Shown here: positions 8,715 to 17,434 of the stretch, one piece after another
Numbering within the stretch: position 1 is the stretch's first letter
Layout of the letters: each line of letters begins with the position of its first letter
Assembly: GCF_021130785.1 (NCBI RefSeq)
Contig: NC_060213.1
Coordinates: 117,320,501 to 117,384,500, forward strand
Reading direction: 5' to 3'
DNA: 64,000 bases
Origin: Homalodisca vitripennis
Taxonomy: Eukaryota > Arthropoda > Insecta > Hemiptera > Cicadellidae
Notes under the pieces: generated by a model
What the model was told of the DNA's origin: nothing
What the model saw: the letters and a program-made list of their open reading frames with translations, nothing else
Databases searched by the model: none
Program-made: the position numbers and the translations under genes

Positions 8715-9941
8715 ACGGGATACTGGATATTGGTGAAAATGTAAATTTTGATGATTCAGTAATTAATATTGAATGGCATTCTCACAATCCATACTCTTCG
8801 AATTCATTAAAGAATAGTGATGAAATTAGAATTCCAGTTCACCAACAAGATGTATACACATTACCAAGTCGAAGTTTCCTTCTGATTGAGGGAAAAATTA
8901 TAAAGGTTGCAGACAATTCTGATGATATAACTACGGAGTTGGTAAATAATGCTATGTCATTTTTGTTTGATGAAATACGATACGAACTGTGTGGTACAGA
9001 AATTGATAGAGTTAAAAATGTTGGTATTACGACTACAATGAAAAATATACTTACATCTCGCCCAAGTGATGTCAACTGGATGGAAAATGCTGGTTGGAAA
9101 ATTACATCAGTAGAAAATTTTTTTTCTAGAATGTTTACACAATTACACAAATAGAACTAACTTTTCTTTTTGTGTACCTCTTAAATTGCTTCTTGGATTT
9201 GTAGAAGATTATAATCATATTTTATTAAATGTTAAACAGGAATTGGTACTTTTGAGAGCATCAAGTGATAAGAATGCCATCATTCAGAGTGGAGCTGCTT
9301 TACATGATTTTAAAATAAATTTGACAAAAGTTATTTGGAAAGTACCTTACGTACAAGTTGAAGACAATATAAAATTATCTCTTTTAAAAGTTGTAGATAA
9401 AGATCAACCCATTTCTATTCCTTTTAGAAGATGGCAGTTAAACGAATATCCATCTTTACCAGCCTCGCAGTTTCAAACATGGACAGTTAAAACTAGTTCA
9501 GTTATGGAAAAGCCACGCTACGTCATACTAGGTTTTCAAACAAATCGTAAAGATAACGCTGCTAAAAATGCATCTCATTTTGATTTTTGTCATCTAGAAA
9601 ATGTTAAACTGTACCTCAATAGCAAGTACTATCCATATGATAACTTGAACGGTAACAAATCATTACTGTATGACTTGTATACAAGATTTCAATCTTCTTA
9701 TTATTCAGGATGTGATGATCAACCTTGTCTTGATAAAAAAACATATTTAGCTAAAACTCCTTTATTTGTTATTGACTGTTCTAAGCAAGTGGATACATTA
9801 AAATCAGGATCACTGGATATACGACTGGAAATGCAAACTTCTGCTGCGATACCTGAGAATACAGCAGCCTACTGTTTAATCATTCATGATGCTTTAATTC
9901 AATATTTACCATTGTCTGGTATTGTTAAAAAAATTATGTAG
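8711..9941 (+). CDS. Major capsid protein (double jelly-roll, Polinton/adintovirus type), one frameshift
   Basis: About 410 residues in two frames: 8711-9154 and about 9126-9941. The N-terminal part has an Asp/Asn-rich start, IPVHQQDVYTLPSRSFLLIEG and FLFDEIRYELCGTEIDRV, characteristic of the first jelly roll. The second part opens with a conserved PLKLLLGFVEDY block and includes IPFRRWQLNEY and a C-terminal YCLIIHDALIQY strand. The frame changes at a T8 run (9118-9125), consistent with a one-base indel; no conserved sequence seems missing. The protein forms hexon-like trimers of the icosahedral shell. Its start overlaps the preceding gene. It is the last gene of the rightward block and is followed by a poly(A) signal at 9957. 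Confidence 0.85.
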
Positions 9942-10153
9942 ATTTCTGTATTTATCAATAAAGGAACATGTTACTCTATTTTGATTTTTTCTTCTTTCCT
10001 TTTTCATTAGAATATTTTAATTGCTCTAATCACCTTGAAAGAAACATGAAAGCGTATGTCATATATATGAAAAGGTTAGGAATTAAAAACAAAGTTTTTG
10101 ATTAAAAAGCTGTTTATTCTCACAATAACAAGCACAAATGACAAGTCAAGAAC
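9942..10153. terminator. Convergent 3' ends with poly(A) signals on both strands
   Basis: AATAAA at 9957-9962 on the + strand lies 15 bases after the capsid gene stop. On the - strand AATAAA (TTTATT at 10113-10118 on +) lies about 36 bases after the DNA polymerase stop. The short AT-rich gap separates the rightward structural block from the leftward replication block. Confidence 0.6.
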
Positions 10154-13100
10154 TTACAAGCTATAATGACCATATGCCAGGGTGTTGATGTTGTTTGGAC
10201 AAACATATCTCTTATCATCCTTATTACTTAAAGCTAACTTGTTAATTACTACAGTTTTTACATTGTGCTTCTTTGATTGAAAAGTTCTTACATCTCTTCT
10301 CATATTTTCATTTTTAAACAAACAATCTAAATAGTTTTGAAAAACTATAGTTTTATCCACGACAGCCTTTGAAATTCCTTTAGCTTTTTTCAATCTTAGT
10401 TTATTGGATTCCTGTAAATAATCATCATTTGTTGTGCGGTAGGTATAAAGTTTATGTCGTAAACCTACAAACTCTACAATTGGAATCCCTGTACATTCGT
10501 CTTTAAATTTACCTAATGCTTTTTTGTTAGATGCATCAAAACACTTATGATCAAAGGGATAGTTAGATAAGTCGAGGTGTTGCTTTAGAATAGGATTCTC
10601 AAAGTCTTCATACAAGTCCTCAGTAAATACTTCATGAAAAAAGAATCTGTATCAAGATATAAAATGTTGATTTGTTTGTTACCATAAAAAGGTTTTACAA
10701 TGTTGTAGTGAAAGTTATACATGTGAAGTTTGGACAACTCCAAGACAGTGAATCCTACATAAATTGGTTTGATAAAACAAATCTTATCTTTGGATAGCTC
10801 AATAGCTGCAATATTATCACCATATATTATTCTATTCTTAAAATTAGGATTCGAAACTAGCTTATCTACTCTTTTGCTATTAGTAACTAGTTCTAAATCA
10901 ATTCTTTTCCTAATGTTTTCAATTGTTTTTCCAAACATTGCATTGTTTAGTAATTTGTAAAATTCTTTTTCAAAATCTTTTTTTGATTCTTTTCGTTTTT
11001 TAGTATTAAAATCTATGTAAGGTTTTAACCAATAACTCTGGGAAAACTTTAGAATTCTATGAATCTTTTTCAACACAAGACCGTTTTGCAAAGCTTGTTT
11101 TAAGTTTAAATAATGACAAACATAATTTTTTTATCCGTTAATGTTGTTAACAGCTTGATCTGTTTTGATCCTGGAGGACGTTTGTTTTCAGGGAGAAAAG
11201 GTAAATCATTATGTTCCTCATTAAGATGTTGTGGATAAGATAGATCACACTCTAGAATGTAACCATTTTCTCCTTCATCAGGCTTTGTCATAACATCAAA
11301 ATGTTTCATCGCTCCCTTTTTTAACCATCTAAAGTTTTGTTTCGGTATTGGTTTAGACGTTGAGAAACCATACAAATTATTTGCATCAATGTAAGTAAGA
11401 AAACTAACGTCTTTACCAGGATCAAAAGATGATCCTAAATAAATATTGTTACCTTTTGCATAGCGTTTAACACATTGGGTAATTCCTCCTCTTATTCCCT
11501 TTTCGATAAACATATACATATCATAATCATGAATCAGCTCAAGTTCAACTTTAGTATACTTTAACATAGCATCAAAGGTAAGACTAGGTAAGGTAAAATA
11601 ATGTGCTGGATCTAATTCATAATTATTTAGACAAACTAATCTAAAGTTTTCAAATACATCACAGAGTAACATCACATCGGTTTTCAGATACAGATCGCTA
11701 TAATCACCGAGGGTTTGACAGTTAAATGTATTCCATACTTTTTCAGCATGTTCATAGTCAGTGTCCGATATTTCGCTTAAACCCATACTATTATAAAATT
11801 GCTCTTTAGCAGGGAGTTGAGTTACATCAAGTTTCTCCCAACTATCGGTAAACTCATATGGATACACTCCTTTTCTCGTTACAAGACACAAGTCTTCATC
11901 ACGAAAAAACATTTTTGTGTGAATAAATTGATCATTTTTCAAATTTTTAACCAAAGAACTTAGACTACTTGCCATAAACCTAAAGCTATCTATGAACCTT
12001 AATTTAATACCGCTATCTGTGTGTTTTACATAAGAAATGTATTTCTCTTTGGTGTTAGGAACGACATCAACTTTATTTTGATCAAGTCCTAAATGTTTAA
12101 TAATAAAATGGGTATCATAATTAGAACTACCGTGAATTATAACGGGAAGAGATTTTTGATCTTGTCTTTTTAAATTACAAGAACCACATAACACTGCTCT
12201 GAATTTACCAGTTAAGTGACAATGGTCTCTACAAGGAGCATTAAAAGCCTCACTAAATTCTGTGTTACAACATTCACAGTGGGTGGCTGACTTAAATCTA
12301 TCACTTTCTTCCCTAGTAAGAGGTAACATGGGTACGTTTACATTTAACAAATCACCAATCAGATTTGCTATAGATTTCATGTACTCTACAAATTGTAAAC
12401 CGGCATTGGGACCTCGATAGAGATAGGGCTCATTAGGCAAACTGTTTACAATTTCTAGTGGTAACATATTTTCGTTGATAGCAAAATATGCACAGAAGCT
12501 CATTGGTTCATGTATTTCTTTTACTGTTACATGTTGAGATTGCTTGTTACATTCTTCAGAGCTAGGTTTTTTTAGAATAGACTCAAAATCACAATAACAC
12601 ACTATAGGTACTTTATACTTAAAATGAAAGTTATTAAAAGATAAATAAGTAGGATCATCCTAATCATCTGTAAGATGAGGCATAACAACCTTTACGGGTT
12701 TGTTAGGAACACAATCTTTTCTATGTTTTTTTAACAGTTTTTTAGCATGTAAGCCTTGAAAATGTTTTAAACAACTTTTACAAAAAGCTGCCTTTACTTC
12801 ATGTTTTGTCATTTGTACACGTACTAATCTAGAAAAATTATTAATATAACAATAGTGGCTTACTCCTACATTGTTAGAATATAACAACAAATCTATGTGA
12901 TCTTTCTTCTCAGTCTTAACCACTTTCAGAGGATACACCTCATTATTCTTGTTAAATCCATATACGTTTATACTAACAGTTGGATTGTTTTTTTTTTCAA
13001 ATTTACTGACTTGATTTAGAGGTGTTGGAAACTGAATACCGTTGAAATTAAATTTATTTTGCAGATCAAAGTATCTGTTGTTCACGCGCTCCCTGTGCAC

Positions 13101-13734
13101 ACCTTTAACATAATGACATAAAATTGCCCACTTAAAGCACTCGTTATCATGTAAGTTCATTGGATTGATTACTGCTTTTTTAAGCGTTATTGCCGATGGT
13201 AAAGGTATGAAAGGTACTACCTCTAAGCGGTTTGTACCTGCTGAATCGTACTAAAATCCCATCAATATGTAGAAGAGTCCACCCACTCCCTTTGCTTAAC
13301 TGTTCACTCTCTTCTCTACAAATTTTTCTAAACATTTTTTGTACAACTCTGGAAATGGAAGTTTCTTCCAAAATCTTCTTGTTTCTGGTTTTGAATGCGC
13401 GAGGTGTTACCTCTTGGCTAAGAGGTTTTACATAAGTACACTCAAGCACAATATTAAACTTAATCGCATCACTTTCAGATATGACCCTGTTAATTAAACG
13501 TTTGAGTTTATCCTCATGTTGTTGGAGAAAATCACAAATATTTAATAAATTCAAATCACTGTTTTTAAGGAAAAAAGTTTTAAGTATGCCCTTGAAAGCA
13601 GTTTTTATCTCGATAAACTCATCAACACGAGTAACAACTTCAAGACGTCTCCGCTTAGTCAATCTTGTAGGTAGAGCATCTACTTCCATAGCCTGTTCAT
13701 CACCGGCTGAACTGGAGTGTGATCTCTTAGCCAT
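10154..13734 (-). pseudogene. Protein-primed family B DNA polymerase (pPolB), three frameshifts and one stop
   Basis: One gene of about 1,190 codons read leftward from the ATG at 13734. The N-terminal region (MAKRSHSSSAGDEQ, then basic) matches the domain preceding the exonuclease in Polinton polymerases, ending near SGWTLLHIDG and PLRGST. The exonuclease has YCDFESIL (Exo I), SNYDTHFI (Exo II) and LYLKTDVMLLCD (Exo III), with an inserted Cys/His-rich module CECCNTEF...CRDHCHLTGKF. Polymerase motifs are YIDANNLYG (A), KLLNNAMFGKT (B) and YLDTDSFF (C). Breaks: a shift near 13,205, an in-frame TAG at 12660-12662, a shift at a T7 run (11126-11132) and a shift at an A6 run (10637-10642). All catalytic motifs remain visible. 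Role: replication of the linear genome from a protein primer. Confidence 0.9.
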
Positions 13735-13874
13735 TGTAAAATTTGAATGTAAACTAATCTGAACAAAAATTTTTTTAATAATATTATTTACGTTTTTCCT
13801 TACTTTTTCTAAAAAAAAGTGGTTAAGATAGAAGAAAGAAATATCACTTAACTAACCCTATTTACATAATATGT

Positions 13875-14948
13875 TTACTTCTTTACTTTCTGATCAATCA
13901 CCGTTAATTTTGTATTTTCAATGTTTTTAACCTTCTTACCAAAAATAGTTAAAATAGAAGACAGATTTTTTAGAGCTTCCTTTTCATCATCTTTAGTGGA
14001 ATCAATCAGAAACAAACCTTTTTTGATACCATCTGCCAATACATGCTACTTGAACTGCAATACTTTAGGTCTTTTGTTTTAGTAATTTCAATTTTTATTA
14101 AATGCGTACTCTGCTCTCCTGGAGAAGTAAACCTTAATCTTTTCTTATTTTTTAAACATTGAAATTGTTGACTTAAGACTATTGGTCCCTTCCCTTTCCT
14201 ACTTCTAAAAAGACTATCAAAGTCTGATTCATATTCCGTGTCTTCACTGCAAGAAGATGAGTCTGATGAAGACGATGAACTAGAAGAAGATGAAGAAGAA
14301 GACGAGGAGGTTGAGGCTGATCGAGATTTCTTAAGTTTTTTGACAGATTTTGGTTTTAACTGTTTTGATCTACCTCTCTTGCTACTCTTCTTTTCTTCTT
14401 ATTCATTTTTAGATGACTCCGAAAGAATATAATTTAAACCTTCAATTACAGCATTAACTATTTCAGGTGTGTATTTTTTTCCCTTTCAACGGTTTTTTAC
14501 TAATAATTGGTTTAAAAATAGACATTACTTCATCGTATGTTTTAACTTCTGCAGTGAGCAACGGGACCTTTTCTTGACTAAGATCTACTGGGTTAATATG
14601 TACATTAGAATAAAAAACGTTCATAAGTTGTGTTAATTCAAACACTAGGGTCATAGCGTCATAATTGTTTTTCAAAGTTTTACATTTTTTTAGTCCGTTG
14701 ACTGCCATCTCCCACATATCCAAAGAATTTAACCCAATCGTATACAAATTTTGAATTAAAACTATCAAGCTGATCAACGCACCCTCTACTTTTGAAGAAG
14801 AAGTGCTTTTCTTTGGTTGGTCAACCACGGCATCAGATCTCATGGATTCATTGTCAGAATCAACGGTTTCCACGACATGATGGGCTTGCTCCATTTTCTG
14901 CATTAAAAGAAAAAAAAGAGAATTAGTTAACCTGTTAAACGCTTGCAA
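13875..14948 (-). pseudogene. Unrecognised viral protein with a long serine tract, broken in three places
   Basis: A leftward gene of about 340 codons, made of pieces. The first piece (from ATG 14948, or more likely ATG 14894 giving MEQAHHVVE) is helical with an acidic start. It shifts frame at a T7 run (14474-14480), continues to an in-frame TAA at 14399-14401, then goes on in the same frame through a Lys/Arg-rich segment and a tract of about 20 serines (near 14,230-14,310). An acidic patch and a basic region follow, with another shift near 14,045. It ends in a 55-residue Lys-rich tail at 13875. A + strand acidic frame over the Ser tract is only its complement. No domain recognised; a nucleic-acid-binding core or regulatory protein is possible. 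Confidence 0.55.
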
Positions 14949-15010
14949 AAGTTAACAAAAATACAATATTTTATTTTAACTTAAGTAAATGTTAAAAGTT
15001 TATAATTATT

Positions 15011-15448
15011 TTAATACTGTACACCACTAGACCCAAACCCATGTGACCCTCTCATCGTCTCGCCCACGTCAGAAAGCTCACATAACTCAGGATACAGTAT
15101 TAATTCACAAATTAGTTGTGCTATCCTGTCTCCTTTTTGAATAACAAAGACTTGATTTGAATGGTTAAATAGTACAACACCTACATTCCCTGTATAGTCC
15201 CTGTCAACTACACCTGCTCCAACATCAATGAAATGATGAAGAGCCAAACCGGATCTAGGTGCTATTCTACCATAACAGTTTTCAGGTAGTTTAATTGCTA
15301 TATCTGTCTTAATTAATTGTCTGCCAAATTTCTGTACTACATAATCATAGGCACTAAATAAATCAAAACCAGCAGCCGAAGGTGAGCTTCTATGTGGAGG
15401 AAAAGCGTTTTCAGTTAGACGCACGAACCCTAGTTGAGACTTCGACAC
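15011..15448 (-). CDS. dut: dUTPase (deoxyuridine triphosphatase)
   Basis: Intact 145-residue trimeric-type dUTPase, the usual family length. All five motifs are present: PSAAGFDLFS (residues 23-32), PRSGLA (64-69), GVVDRDYTGNVGVVLFN (79-95) with the catalytic Asp, KGDRIAQL (105-112) and the C-terminal flexible RGSHGFGSSG (133-142). In the last motif His replaces the more common Gly before GFGS. It converts dUTP to dUMP and pyrophosphate, limiting uracil incorporation and feeding dTTP synthesis during viral replication in non-dividing cells. It is transcribed leftward with the polymerase and serine-rich genes, and the hairpin array lies directly upstream. It is one of the few unbroken genes in the element. 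Confidence 0.93.
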   Translation of the reverse strand: MSKSQLGFVRLTENAFPPHRSSPSAAGFDLFSAYDYVVQKFGRQLIKTDIAIKLPENCYGRIAPRSGLALHHFIDVGAGVVDRDYTGNVGVVLFNHSNQVFVIQKGDRIAQLICELILYPELCELSDVGETMRGSHGFGSSGVQY

Positions 15449-15516
15449 TAAAAAAATAATAAGTTATACATTAATTAAAGCTGTGTATGATAATAAATTA
15501 TGTATGTCCAGCTAAA
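15449..15516. other. Leader between dUTPase start and hairpin array
   Basis: AT-rich sequence of about 70 bases upstream of the leftward dUTPase ATG. It probably contains the 5' leader or promoter, but no clear motif was identified. Confidence 0.3.
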
Positions 15517-15793
15517 CAGAGAAATTACGTTAACACCGCAAGGTTTCCATTCTCTGCTCCAATAAAACTAAGTACTTATTATTATTTTTAAAAGTGTAAT
15601 AGAAAACTTGTGTTAACACCGCAAGGTTTCCATTTTCTATCACACTGGTCTAAAATAATTACTAATAACAGAGAAGTTACGTTAACACCGCAAGGTTTCC
15701 GTTCTCTGCTCCAATAAAACTAAGTACTTATTATTTTAAAAGTGTGATAGAAAACTTGTGTTAACACCGCAAGGTTTCCATTTTCTATCACAC
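15517..15793. repeat. Array of four alternating hairpins with an invariant 20-base loop core
   Basis: The 20-base core GTTAACACCGCAAGGTTTCC occurs at 15529-15548, 15612-15631, 15681-15700 and 15760-15779 without change. Each core sits in the loop of an inverted repeat. Copies 1 and 3 have stem CAGAGAA/TTCTCTG (15517-15523 with 15550-15556; 15669-15675 with 15702-15708). Copies 2 and 4 have the 13-base stem GTGTGATAGAAAA/TTTTCTATCACAC (15594-15606 with 15633-15645, one mismatch; 15742-15754 with 15781-15793). Spacers between types are also conserved, giving a period near 150. The array lies just upstream of dUTPase. Function unknown: replication origin, terminal-repeat element, regulatory site or RNA structure are all possible. 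Confidence 0.9.
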
Positions 15794-15910
15794 TATTTTA
15801 TGGTTGTACTTACTTGTTAAGTGAGAAGCGGACGAGTAGAAGTCGAAAATTGATCTTGATCAACTCTCTGAAAAGGGAGCACTATATACCCATCTAGAAC
15901 TGACGTTTGA

Positions 15911-15996
15911 GGTTAAAGGCGAACACGTGTTGATAGAAAGTTGTAGTTTTCATCATTCTAAAGGTTTAAGGTGACCACGTGTCGAGAAAATGTAGT
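15911..15996. promoter_or_regulatory. Two direct repeats, each with a CACGTG E-box
   Basis: Two copies of a ~35-base sequence, 15911-15947 and 15963-15996, begin GGTT(T)AAAGG and end GTAGT. Each contains CACGTG (15924-15929 and 15976-15981), the E-box bound by bHLH factors. They lie outside the hairpin array on the side away from dUTPase. A promoter role is inferred only. Confidence 0.4.
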
Positions 15997-16187
15997 AAAC
16001 AAGGGTAAATAAAGGACAAATAAAAATGTGATATTATCAGGAGAGCAGAAGTTGTAAACATGTTTCGGTGCTTAATCACTGTTAGCGGTGGATCAAACAA
16101 TACCGCTTCCTTTAAAATTAAATTGGTTGTTAGATAAAACATTTATCAGAGGTCAGGTCAATTGATATCAAAGCTTAGTATAATGAA

Positions 16188-16294
16188 TTGTACCAATCAT
16201 CTTATGAACTGTTTGAATCTTTCCACACTTCTATCTTTATTGGGACGTTAACACATTAAAATTAATACCTCAGTAAAAAGTTATATTTATATTA

Positions 16295-16332
<38 letters not shown>

Positions 16333-16597
16333 AAATTGTTTTACTAGTAAATCTTCAACAATCTTTTTTTCTTTCTCTCCATTTGAAGTTTACGAATGAA
16401 TATTGTACCAATCATCTTCTGAACTGTTGATTATTTCTGCTCTTCTAACTTTATTAAGGCATTAACACAAATAAAAAAATATATTAACTTATTAAAAGTT
16501 ACATTTATATTTTCACACAAAATTATAAAATGATTTTTTTTTACTAGTAAATCTTCCACAATCTTTTTATTTACTCTCAATTACAAGTTTATGAAAA
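16188..16597. repeat. Tandem duplication, two diverged copies of ~215 bp
   Basis: The sequence starting TTGTACCAATCATCTT appears at 16188 and again at 16403. Both copies continue through an AT-rich middle and end with TTTACTAGTAAATCTTC followed by a CAATCTTTTT block. Copy 1 contains an (AT)n run (16298-16328). Copy 2 runs into the 3' end of the small leftward frame at 16567. Confidence 0.8.
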
Positions 16598-16867
16598 GTT
16601 GTAACCGGTCTCAAATCTTCATCCTTAGAGCTGGCTGCTACTTGAAACTTGAGAGTCTTGTACGCAGTTGTTTGTATCCGTTGGACGTGAAACCTGTGCT
16701 TTGTAATATTTTGAATCACCCCACGTCCAAGTCGAAGATGAAACGAAAGAGCTCTGAATTCGTTCACCTTCACGTCTCTCATAGAATATTTGATACCTAT
16801 TTCTCAAAACTCTTAAATTGTAAGCTTTTCTTTGTTCTTCTGACATTTTAATGTTTTTCTCCGCCAA
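16567..16867 (-). pseudogene. Possible small leftward gene, unrecognised, one frameshift
   Basis: Two overlapping leftward frames together look like one protein of about 100 residues. The first begins near 16867 (or at the internal Met of MSEEQRKAYN, 16847) and reads plausibly to about 16,785. The second continues from 16782 with FRALSFHLRLGRGVI and ends HKLVIESK at 16567. It is basic, with no recognised domain. Orientation matches dUTPase and PolB, so it may be the outermost viral gene. Its 3' end overlaps the 215-bp duplication, and copy 1 of that duplication keeps a diverged version of the last codons. Coding status is uncertain. Confidence 0.35.
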
Positions 16868-16892
16868 AGTGGGCTGAAAGTAAACAATAATA

Positions 16893-17143
16893 TGACCTAG
16901 AGGTCAAGAATGCGCGATACGAACCGGCGCGTGCCGATAACGAAACGTAAACAATAGTAGCGTCCTCGCGGGTCAGATAAGAATTATCTAATTGTTATTT
17001 AATTGGGGTCAATTGCTTTTTAATTGGGGTCAAGGTTATCTGGCACGTGCTTATCTTAAAATATGCGGAAATGTCAAAGGTTATCACTGAAAAGGACCTC
17101 CCGCAGAGAGATAACAGGGGTCAAAGGTTCTGTCCCAGAACCT
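16893..17143. promoter_or_regulatory. Cluster of GGTCA-type half-sites and inverted repeats
   Basis: An everted pair TGACCT-AG-AGGTCA lies at 16893-16906. TTAATTGGGGTCAA occurs twice (about 16999-17012 and 17020-17033) and GGGGTCAAAGG at 17117. A small palindrome AGGTTCTG/CAGAACCT spans 17125-17143. GCGCGTGCCGATAAC (16927) and GTTATCTGGCACGTGC (17035) form an imperfect inverted pair. AGGTCA is the half-site bound by nuclear receptors. This block lies upstream of the small leftward frame, where a promoter or element end might be. Confidence 0.35.
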
Positions 17144-17434
17144 ACATTTTATTACTACTCTTATGTAATCTATATCAATGTCCTCTTCCAATTAGGCAAT
17201 ATCTAAAATATTGTCATAGCCACTGCCACTGACCTGTTACACAGGCCATTTGTGTTTGTCATAATATCTTTCTGATTCCATAAAAATACAATCGGAAGAA
17301 CACCAACCTTTATAAAATATAACAAATCTCCTTAAAAAATTAAACTTTACAATAACTTATTCGGGTGAAACAGCAATGTTCACAGTGACAAGTAACATCC
17401 TCTGACTCAACAGCGTATGCAGATGTACTTGTTA

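Larger units (their letters stand above)
1..17110. mobile_element. Integrated Polinton/adintovirus-like element, left end outside window, right end uncertain
   Basis: Seen: one compact block of genes with capsid protein, penton-like protein, adenain-like protease, protein-primed DNA polymerase, PLA2 protein, fibre-like protein and dUTPase. The left half is transcribed rightward and the right half leftward, meeting near 10,000. Known: major capsid, penton, protease and protein-primed PolB together define Polintons/Mavericks and adintoviruses, which integrate in animal genomes. Not found: packaging ATPase and retroviral-type integrase. The left end lies before base 1. The right end is not fixed by a terminal repeat; 17,110 is only a guess, placed where the GC-richer sequence ends and before the PIF-like element begins. 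Two retroelements interrupt it, at 492-5112 and 8190-8308. Confidence 0.85.

Noticed and set aside
13232..13762. Two + strand frames of 67 and 93 residues
   Set aside because: Antisense to the N-terminal part of the DNA polymerase.
14238..14432. Acidic + strand frame rich in Glu and Asp
   Set aside because: It is the complement of the serine tract of the leftward gene at 13875-14948.
15517..15793. CRISPR-like array
   Set aside because: Repeats are only four, lie inside alternating stems, have conserved spacers and occur in eukaryotic-type DNA without cas genes.
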